The notes beneath the pieces were generated by a model. The model was not told the DNA's origin. It saw only the letters and a program-made list of their open reading frames with translations, and did no database searches. A DNA stretch of 64,000 nt from Ignavibacteria bacterium UBA2360 (GTDB lineage: Bacteria; Bacteroidota; Ignavibacteria; Tepidaquicellales; OLB5): positions 559,984-623,983 of the forward strand of contig DDTQ01000012.1 of assembly GCA_002344125.1 (NCBI GenBank). The letters run 5' to 3'. How positions within the stretch are numbered: the first letter of the stretch is position 1; every line of letters begins with the position of its first letter. The translations under genes were made by a program, and so were the position numbers. Positions 58,382 through 64,000 of the stretch are shown one piece after another.

Positions 58382-58588
58382 TTATCTCTTATTCTTATGA
58401 ATATCTGTGAAGTGAAGGTCTGTTGATATAAACGCCATTTTGATGCTTAACATCTCTGTATGCTCCTTATCAAAGCCTGATGTCACGCATCTCTCTCTGT
58501 AATATTTCTTCTGGCTGTTGAACATCTGGTTGAAATTCTGTTCAACATCCGGCTGCTTCAGGAATTCAGTGTATTCCACTCTGATCAT
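58382..58588 (-). CDS. Small hypothetical protein
   Basis: The 68-residue product is charged and rich in aromatic residues (MIRVEYTEFLKQPDVEQNFNQMFNSQKKYYRERCVTSG), with no membrane span or known motif. A TAATTTTG box (58605-58612) lies 16 bases ahead of its ATG, which supports it being a gene. Unknown. Confidence 0.45.
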   Translation of the reverse strand: MIRVEYTEFLKQPDVEQNFNQMFNSQKKYYRERCVTSGFDKEHTEMLSIKMAFISTDLHFTDIHKNKR

Positions 58589-58604
58589 GAAATGTTTTGT
58601 TTCC

Positions 58605-58612
58605 CAAAATTA
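58605..58612 (-). promoter_or_regulatory. -7 box TAATTTTG ahead of the small gene
   Basis: Exact TAnnTTTG on the minus strand. Confidence 0.4.
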
Positions 58613-58707
58613 ACATTTATTGGTTAAGGAAATATTAATTTGATGTTAATAATATTTTTTTAAGGTTAAGAATATTAAGAATTAGTTAAATATCTAAAAA
58701 ACACCCT

Positions 58708-58733
58708 GTTTCCCAAACTCCGGTTTGGGAAAC
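58708..58733. repeat. GTTTCCCAAACTCCGG palindrome, copy 1
   Basis: GTTTCCCAAAC-TCCG-GTTTGGGAAAC: 11-bp arms and a 4-base loop. Other copies at 61088-61113 and 61217-61242. Confidence 0.85.
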
Positions 58734-58742
58734 CAATTATAA

Positions 58743-59519
58743 TCAGATCCCGTAAAGCCTCTTCGCATTTTCAGTTGTAATTCTGCCAAGTTCTTCAACG
58801 CTCATTTCCTTCAACTCCGCGATTTTGGCAGCCGTATGTTTCACATACGCGGGCTCATTCTGTTTGCCGCGGTAGGGCATTGGAGGGAGGTACGGAGTGT
58901 CGGTCTCCAGCAATAAATGTTCGGCGGCAGTATTTTTCACTATATCGTATGCTATGTATGTTCCCTCATTGGGTTTATAAGTTATGTTTCCCGTAAAAGA
59001 AATGTAAAATCCCATTTCTATACATTCCTTTGCTTCTTCCGGTCCGGCGCTAAATGAATGAAATTGTCCCCTCAATTTGCCATCCTCATACTCTTCCTTA
59101 ACAATGCGCATCAGGTCATCAGTTGATTTTCGGTTGTGCAGAATAACCGGCAGGCCGCAGCGTTTTGCTATTCGCAGCTGTTCAGTAATAACCAAAATTT
59201 CAAGATCCCTGTCATACGGCTCCCAGTAGTAATCCAGACCAATTTCACCAATTGCGACCACTTTTGATTCCCCGGCAAGTTCTTCTATCTTGCCTAAATG
59301 TGATTCCTCAAAATCCTTAAGCTCAGTGGGGTGAATCCCAACCGCGGCAAAAAGCATTTCATGCTTTTGCGCCAGCTCAATAATTTCAATGGATGTTTTA
59401 TAAGTGGTAGCTGGAATTATTACTGCCTCAACAGCCGCATCACGCGCGCGCGCCAATACATCATCTATATTTTTTGCAATATCAGGATAGTTCAGATGAG
59501 CATGTGTATCTATGAACAT
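58743..59519 (-). CDS. tatD: TatD-family metal-dependent hydrolase
   Basis: The 258-residue product is a TatD-type TIM-barrel nuclease: IDTHAHLNYP with His6 and His8 (metal), VAIGEIGLDYYWEP with Glu, LPVILHNRKSTDD, GQFHSFSAG and LLLETDTPYLPPMP with the metal-binding Asp. It probably hydrolyses DNA or RNA 3' ends. Length is typical. It lies upstream of the SNase gene with about 475 bases of repeats between. Confidence 0.9.
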   Translation of the reverse strand: MFIDTHAHLNYPDIAKNIDDVLARARDAAVEAVIIPATTYKTSIEIIELAQKHEMLFAAVGIHPTELKDFEESHLGKIEELAGESKVVAIGEIGLDYYWEPYDRDLEILVITEQLRIAKRCGLPVILHNRKSTDDLMRIVKEEYEDGKLRGQFHSFSAGPEEAKECIEMGFYISFTGNITYKPNEGTYIAYDIVKNTAAEHLLLETDTPYLPPMPYRGKQNEPAYVKHTAAKIAELKEMSVEELGRITTENAKRLYGI

Positions 59520-59994
59520 AGTTTAACTTTTAAATTATTGCCCCACTCTCATCGTCGGTTATGGGACCGGGTTGAGGTTCGATAATCGTTTTCTATAAAT
59601 TGACCGATTGAATATCTGGAAATTGCGGCTAAAGCCGCATGTTTGGTTTCACATCAAAGCTCCGCTCTAAAGAGCGGAGCTATTCAAATAGCCACTCATT
59701 CAGTCTGTCTCAAAAGTGCCTTGTCATTCCTGCGAAGGCAGGAATCTTTTAATAATTTTAACGAAATTTTTATCAAACATTGGTTTGAAGACAGCCTGTA
59801 ACTTACACCTATATAATTCTTAAAAATATTTGTGAATTCTTATAGATTAGTTACAAGCTCTTGACTGTTGGCGCAGTTTAGCTCTTGGGAACAATATTAG
59901 TTGTAAATCGGCTTTAGCCGCAATTGATAAAATCCTAAGTATTACGATATTCATTTTCCCAATCAATTTTTGAAAAGGGGACTGAGGTCCGCCT
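59520..59994. other. Intergenic region of palindromes
   Basis: Contains a TGCGGCTAAAGCCGCA palindrome (about 59623-59638), a GCTCCGCTC/GAGCGGAGC hairpin (about 59661-59682), an ATTCCTGCGAAGGCAGGAAT palindrome (59726-59745) and a CGGCTTTAGCCG palindrome (about 59900-59911). No gene was seen. Confidence 0.5.
59726..59745. repeat. Palindrome ATTCCTGCGAAGGCAGGAAT
   Basis: Same 20-bp variant as at 48919. Confidence 0.85.
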
Positions 59995-60984
59995 CTACTC
60001 TTCCCAAACCTGGCTTTTATCTTCAATTATTATCTGTTTTTTTCCTTTGTATTCCGTCAGCTTTCCTTTTGCGTAAATATAATAACCCACAGGGTCATCA
60101 AGCTTAAGTTCCTTAACAAGCTCCGCATGCTGTTTAAAGAATACAAGATCAATTGTATCATATTCGTTTATTTCAAGCTTCGCTATGATCGGATTATTAT
60201 CAGTAATAACCCTTGAAATAGTTCCGAAAATTGTGATGGTATCGCCAACATGTTTGGCAAGTGTGTTAAAATCACTCTGATCCAGCATGCTGTAATACCC
60301 GGGCTTGCCCGCGTATTCAGTTTCAAATTTCCGTATCTGGTCGCCGCGTTTATCCCACCAAATGAGCCTTTCATCGTAATCAGGGTAACAGAGCTCCTTG
60401 CCGCTCCATATACCCAGCTTGTTATCCTGCGCGTATTTCTGCGCGGCCTTGAATTCCTTATCAAACCTTGCAACATACCCGTATTTACTGAAGTATGGCG
60501 AGTATCCCTGCTTTACGCATTCTATATTATAATTGAATTCTGTCCCGTCTTTTTTGATCGCGATAATATAAACTAAGTACCTGTTGAACATATCTATCAC
60601 TCTTTTGTAATCATCCACTTCTATTCTAACCTTCACTACATCCTTAAAAAGCTTTTTTGTCCATTGCCAGGTATCATAACCAAAAGGTGATTCTATCTTA
60701 GCGGGTTTATTAGAAGAATCCCTCTTATGGGCGTAATACTCCGCCCAATAGCTTGATATATCATTCACCTTAAGCTCGGCGTCGCTATCCTTAAATGTTT
60801 CTTCGGTATCAATGCCCATCAGCCTGGTTGATTTATCCAAACCGTCGAATCGGAATGTATCACCATCAAGTATCTTCGATACGGTGAATTCACCAATTAC
60901 AAATTCACTTTGAGCGTGAGCGAATTGTATCCCCGCAAACAGGATAAGGAATACAAGCAGTTTCTGAATATATTGTTTTATCAT
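59995..60984 (-). CDS. Secreted staphylococcal-nuclease-like protein with OB-fold tail
   Basis: The 329-residue product has a signal peptide (IQKLLVFLILFAGIQFAHA), an SNase/TNase-like domain from about 30 to 205 (ILDGDTFRF, STRLMGIDTEE, VRIEVD, MFNRYLVYIIA and YAQDNKLGIWSG) and a C-terminal OB-fold-like part from about 230 to 329 (IFGTISRVITDNNPIIAKLEINEYD, GYYIYAKGKLTEYKGKKQIII). The SNase part keeps the DGDT and GIDTEE motifs with the acidic residues used for calcium binding and catalysis. It is probably a secreted nuclease. The combination with a C-terminal OB-like domain is notable. Confidence 0.75.
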   Translation of the reverse strand: MIKQYIQKLLVFLILFAGIQFAHAQSEFVIGEFTVSKILDGDTFRFDGLDKSTRLMGIDTEETFKDSDAELKVNDISSYWAEYYAHKRDSSNKPAKIESPFGYDTWQWTKKLFKDVVKVRIEVDDYKRVIDMFNRYLVYIIAIKKDGTEFNYNIECVKQGYSPYFSKYGYVARFDKEFKAAQKYAQDNKLGIWSGKELCYPDYDERLIWWDKRGDQIRKFETEYAGKPGYYSMLDQSDFNTLAKHVGDTITIFGTISRVITDNNPIIAKLEINEYDTIDLVFFKQHAELVKELKLDDPVGYYIYAKGKLTEYKGKKQIIIEDKSQVWEE

Positions 60985-61120
60985 ATACGCAAATTAGCAT
61001 TATTTATAATAATTTATAAGGGATGAATATTCGAACAAGATTTTCATATTTGTTTCTCAAACCGCAGTGTTGGACCATTCTCTTTCTGTTTCCCAAACTC
61101 CAGTTTGGGAAACCTTCCTT

Positions 61121-61206
61121 CTTCTCTTGGAGTGCACTGACTATGCCTGACTGCCTTTGCAGTTCAGTGAATGCATCGACTTAGTCGATGCACTCCAACG
61201 AAAAGC
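61121..61206. repeat. GGAGTGCA inverted-repeat element, copy 3
   Basis: Ends CTTCTCTTGGAGTGCA and TGCACTCCAACGAAAAGC. It carries the 18-bp module (61146-61163, CCTGACTGCCTTTGCAGT) and an uninterrupted GCATCGACTTAGTCGATGC hairpin, the empty state for the 20-bp module seen at 239-258. Confidence 0.85.
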
Positions 61207-61251
61207 TTCTCCTCCTGTTTCCCAAACTCCGGTTTGGGAAACTTCCATGCT

Positions 61252-61300
61252 TCGCATGTAGTGCACTTACTGAGCCCGACTGCCTTTGCAGTTCAGTGTT
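61252..61300. repeat. GGAGTGCA element, partial copy with the 18-bp module
   Basis: Contains GTAGTGCACTTACTGAG, the 18-bp module (61275-61292, CCCGACTGCCTTTGCAGT) and TCAGTG; the right half is missing. Confidence 0.7.
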
Positions 61301-61444
61301 GAAGTTACTGGGGACTAAATTCCCCGAGGCGGGGGTGGTCTACATTCAAATACCCCGCCATAAATGGCGGGGTTACACAATCATAAACACAGAAATGGTG
61401 GCACAGACATTCTTGTCTGTGCTTCGCTAAAGCAGAGGTCCCAC

Positions 61445-61464
61445 TCATGCCGGAGGCAGGCAAG
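61445..61464 (-). repeat. 20-bp module (W1) in reverse orientation
   Basis: TCATGCCGGAGGCAGGCAAG is the reverse complement of the module consensus, next to a partial GGAGTGCA element (61459-61496). Confidence 0.6.
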
Positions 61465-61522
61465 CATAGTCAATGCACCCCAACGAAAAGCATTCAATCA
61501 TTCGCTGGACTGACGATCTCCA

Positions 61523-61551
61523 CAAAAAAAAAGCAGCCCAATGGGCTGCTT
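61523..61551 (-). terminator. Intrinsic terminator of the rpsR transcript
   Basis: AAGCAGCCCA with ATGGGCTGCTT (hairpin about 61531-61551), followed on the minus strand by a T-run (plus A-run at 61523-61532). Located 37 bases past the rpsR stop. Confidence 0.8.
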
Positions 61552-61587
61552 ATATAGATCAATCTTAGAACATGAGACAAAATTTCC

Positions 61588-61878
61588 TTACGGTCTGAAT
61601 TCTTCACTTACGAAAGGCATCAATGCCAGCTGACGGGCTCTTTTAATAGCCATTGTCATCTGTCGCTGCATCTTTGCGCTTATGCCCGTAATTCTTGAAG
61701 GAAGGATTTTGCCCTGTTCGTTAACGAATCTGGCAAGCAGACGGGTATCTTTGTAATCAATGTACTTGATACCTCTGATCTTCAGAGGATCAACTTTCTT
61801 TCTCCTCTGTTGCTGCTGCTTCTGGTTCATCTGCATCGTCTTGTATTGACTCTGCTCTTCTCTTTTGTTTTTTCTCAT
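61588..61878 (-). CDS. rpsR: Ribosomal protein bS18
   Basis: The 96-residue product is S18 of the small ribosomal subunit: a basic N-terminal extension (QMNQKQQQQRRKKVDPLK, Gln-rich) and the core IDYKDTRLLARFVNEQGKILPSRITGISAKMQRQMTMAIKRARQLALMPF. The usual partners (rpsF, ssb, rplI) are absent from both sides; it lies 45 bases downstream of the subtilase gene on the same strand. Its own terminator follows. The Gln-rich tail is longer than typical. Confidence 0.95.
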   Translation of the reverse strand: MRKNKREEQSQYKTMQMNQKQQQQRRKKVDPLKIRGIKYIDYKDTRLLARFVNEQGKILPSRITGISAKMQRQMTMAIKRARQLALMPFVSEEFRP

Positions 61879-61923
61879 CTGTTAATTTAAAGTGTTATTG
61901 TTAGTTATATTTTGATTATTATT

Positions 61924-63729
61924 TTAATTCCCTGAATTCATCAATTGCTTTATAGCTCCCTCAATATTCAGCTTACCGTACCCCCAGGATGCGTTCGGTA
62001 CATCACCCGTGAAATTATCTTTCCTTGCGGAATTAAGCAGTATCATCCTGATCTGCTCATGAGTCAAACTTGGCTCATACTGCAGCAGCAGTGCTGCCGC
62101 GCCTACTACGTGCGGCGCTGCGGAGCTTGTTCCGCTGAAGATCTGGTATGAATTATCCTTCTCTGTACTGAAAGTTGAGTGTCCCGGACCCGTGATATCA
62201 ACTCCAAGCTTACCCGTTATGTTGTAACCCTTGCTTGAGTAGCTTGCAAGATCGCCAACTACATCCATCCACCCTACGTTATATACATACGCGCCGGTCG
62301 CAATACAGCTATCCGCAGTCGAAGGGAAGCAGATGTTTGATTCATCAGTTATTGCGTTTGAATTTATCCACCTTGCGTTGCCGCTCCATGATTGTGTCAC
62401 ATCAACCACATATCCGCGCAGCTCCTGGTCTTTATCACTTGTTACTTTTATTTTGAACTTCCCGCGCACAATATCTGAATCCTGTGTGGATGCCCCGAAC
62501 TTCATCATTACCGTTCCTTTGGGTGAAACTTCGCGGCTGTAAAATATTTTGTACTGTCCCGTCTTTAATATTCCGCTGCCTTCTGCAAGCTCACCGGTTG
62601 ATTTCCCGTCGGGAGTCTCTACTTCAAACTTAATTTGGCTCTCAGGGTCACGCCACAAAAAACTGAAAAATACCCCGTCATTTTTCTTAACATCTTCATC
62701 AGGCTTGCCTGAACAGCTTGCTGTATATGTAACACTCTTGCCGGTTTTAAGCTGGTCTATCAGAACCATATTCCCCCCGGACATATTGCCCGCGCCGCCT
62801 ATTATTGTTACGCCATCGCGCGCCATCTGGTTGAGTAACTCTTCTTCTGGTGAGGAGCCATCCATAAATTCCCACATCCACTCGCCATCTTCTATCAGTA
62901 GAATGTTAACTTTCTCGTCGCGCAGAAAACCGAACAGCTCAGGGAAGTTGCGCACAAAGCGTGGAGTGTAATCATACCTTATGCTCGAAAAAACCATTTC
63001 CGCGTCCGGCGCTATGCCGTGAATTTTCTGTACTCCGTAATGTCCGCCTATTATCAAACCCGCTACGCCCGTACCGTGACCGTTCTTATCCTCTTCGGTC
63101 ATTATCAGGTCAATGCCGCGTCTTCTTATAATATCATCGCGCTGCCTTACAGAGCGTATCTTTGAGGTCTTTAAACCAACTATCTTTTCACCGGCTTCTA
63201 TCTTGCCGTTTTTGTTCGCGTCAATTGAAATAAAATACTGCTCGCCGTATGTTGGGTCATTTTCTGAAAATCCCGCGCCCGGTCCGAAGTCACGCTTCTT
63301 ATTGCCATTCACATCTACATACAAAAAATCGAATTCTGGATTGTATTTACCCGGCTGCTGACCCATTGAGCCGATCATTCCCCAGGTATTGTCTCGGATC
63401 TCCTGGTATCGCAGAATTTCACCGCTTTCTATTGTGCCGTTGCCATTCAGGTCAACGCCGTCTTCGCCAATTGTAAGCGCGCCATCACCGTTTACATCAA
63501 TAAAACTGAACTCGCCGCCATCTGCAAAGAAGAACATCGGGTGGAATACATCTATGCCTGAATCAACATCGCCGATAATTACACCCTTGCCGGTCAGCGG
63601 ATTCCCGCTCTTATCAGTAAATTTTTCCTTTAATACCGTTGAAGCTTCATACTTGCCCTGCGAAAATGTAACAGAACCGGCAGTTATTGTGAAAATAACT
63701 GCTATTGCAATGAGGATTTTATTTATCAT
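61924..63729 (-). CDS. S8 (subtilisin-like) serine peptidase with calcium-loop inserts
   Basis: The 601-residue product has a signal peptide (IAIAVIFTITAGSVTFSQ) and a subtilase core: Asp56 in GDVDSGID, His218 in NGHGTGVAGLI and Ser535 in SGTSSAAPHVVGAAALL. Between the Asp and the His lies an insert of about 120 residues containing four loops of the D-x-N-x-(D/N) type (about 78, 93, 139 and 170), reminiscent of calcium-binding EF-hand/dockerin-like loops. There is no C-terminal T9SS sorting domain, unlike other secreted proteins here. A secreted endopeptidase is expected. Confidence 0.85.
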   Translation of the reverse strand: MINKILIAIAVIFTITAGSVTFSQGKYEASTVLKEKFTDKSGNPLTGKGVIIGDVDSGIDVFHPMFFFADGGEFSFIDVNGDGALTIGEDGVDLNGNGTIESGEILRYQEIRDNTWGMIGSMGQQPGKYNPEFDFLYVDVNGNKKRDFGPGAGFSENDPTYGEQYFISIDANKNGKIEAGEKIVGLKTSKIRSVRQRDDIIRRRGIDLIMTEEDKNGHGTGVAGLIIGGHYGVQKIHGIAPDAEMVFSSIRYDYTPRFVRNFPELFGFLRDEKVNILLIEDGEWMWEFMDGSSPEEELLNQMARDGVTIIGGAGNMSGGNMVLIDQLKTGKSVTYTASCSGKPDEDVKKNDGVFFSFLWRDPESQIKFEVETPDGKSTGELAEGSGILKTGQYKIFYSREVSPKGTVMMKFGASTQDSDIVRGKFKIKVTSDKDQELRGYVVDVTQSWSGNARWINSNAITDESNICFPSTADSCIATGAYVYNVGWMDVVGDLASYSSKGYNITGKLGVDITGPGHSTFSTEKDNSYQIFSGTSSAAPHVVGAAALLLQYEPSLTHEQIRMILLNSARKDNFTGDVPNASWGYGKLNIEGAIKQLMNSGN

Positions 63730-63811
63730 ACGAACTTGTAATATAGTTTAAAATTTACGAATTTTCAATGAATTAAATGGTCTAAAAGCCATAATTCTAC
63801 CGAAGTCGAAC

Positions 63812-64000
63812 CACTGACAAAGCCACTCTTACAGCTTTAAGGGTTCTCGCTTCTACTTCCAACGTGCACCGTAATCGAACCCTTTCAGGGTTCGCTCTTG
63901 GATTTACCGGCAATTTTCAACGAGCCCTGAAAGGACTCGACTACATTTATTTCTACAGGCTTACTCACAATCGGAACACTGACAAAGCCACTCTTACAGC
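63812..64000. repeat. Repeats at the window end
   Basis: CACTGACAAAGCCACTCTTA plus CAGC at 63812-63835 is repeated at 63977-64000, 165 bases apart. Between them lie a GAACCC-TTTCA-GGGTTC hairpin (about 63875-63891, matching the one at about 114-130) and related words. No gene in 63730-64000. Confidence 0.75.

Larger units (their letters stand above)
60985..61522. other. Intergenic region dense in repeats
   Basis: Contains GTTTCCCAAAC palindromes (61088-61113, 61217-61242), GGAGTGCA elements (61121-61206, 61252-61300, 61459-61496), the 20-bp module in reverse (61445-61464), a CCCCG/CGGGG hairpin near 61311-61335 and a CCCCGCCA-TAAA-TGGCGGGG palindrome near 61353-61372. No gene was seen. Confidence 0.6.

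Noticed and set aside
61588..61878. Cysteine-type zinc S18 variant
   Set aside because: No cysteine pair is present in the protein; it is a plain S18.

Overview
The window looks like chromosome from a member of the Bacteroidota/Chlorobiota/Ignavibacteriota branch, most plausibly an Ignavibacteria-like organism. The evidence is five secreted proteins with the C-terminal type IX secretion (T9SS) sorting domain (NYPNPFNP...GVYFY...KM.L.K), a PorV-like outer-membrane protein and a PorD-like (DUF4835) protein, and Bacteroidota-type promoter boxes (TAnnTTTG, once or twice with a TTG 20 bases upstream). Several genes start with TTG or GTG. Only one RNA gene is visible, a tRNA-Arg(CCG). I see no phage, IS element, CRISPR array or plasmid gene. 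Species assignment is inference.

Layout. 1-1.2 kb is gene-free and made of short dispersed repeats. 1.2-2.6 kb holds a cysteine-desulfurase-like enzyme. 2.9-11.4 kb carries five T9SS-tagged secreted proteins, with a 35-bp tandem array between the second and third. 11.6-14.4 kb has a YqhA-family membrane protein, a YjbR-like protein, a transglutaminase-like lipoprotein and a phosphoesterase. After the tRNA, 14.9-18.4 kb is a co-directional run: TRIC-like channel, CDP-alcohol phosphatidyltransferase, 6-pyruvoyltetrahydropterin synthase, GTP cyclohydrolase I and an SpoU methyltransferase. 18.6-22.5 kb has two paralogous PD40-OmpA proteins. 22.6-27.6 kb has a histidine-rich membrane protein, two DinB proteins, a class III cyclase and a GNAT acetyltransferase. 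27.8-34.9 kb has ComEC, thiamine pyrophosphokinase, pyruvoyl-dependent arginine decarboxylase, TyrS, SmpB and an MBL hydrolase. 35-44.6 kb has a small GIY-YIG protein bracketed by repeats, a serine hydrolase, an AraC regulator, envelope proteins, an M48-TPR operon and a purine nucleoside phosphorylase.

45.2-49.5 kb encodes GyrA, threonine aldolase and a hotdog thioesterase. 49.6-54.9 kb is a GlxA-type regulator diverging from nine small genes of small-molecule-binding or detoxification-type folds (GyrI-like, YjbR, three VOC, RibD/DHFR, DinB, SRPBCC, DUF1801). 54.9-58.3 kb has T9SS-linked envelope genes (PorV-like, PorD-like, a beta-barrel and a lipoprotein). 58.4-63.7 kb has TatD, a secreted SNase-OB protein, ribosomal protein S18 and a subtilase with calcium-loop-like inserts.

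The most unusual structure is in the intergenic DNA. Several families of short palindromic repeats recur, and two tiny modules (20 bp and 18 bp) appear to have inserted into different host repeats. For the 20-bp module, matching copies of the host repeat without the module can be seen at three host types. For the 18-bp module there is one such comparison. Other points: very short or absent 5' leaders at several genes, a ComEC whose C-terminal metallo-beta-lactamase domain has lost its metal motif, a lysine at the GyrA position equivalent to E. coli Ser83, and a PTPS-type (not QueD-type) motif beside folE.
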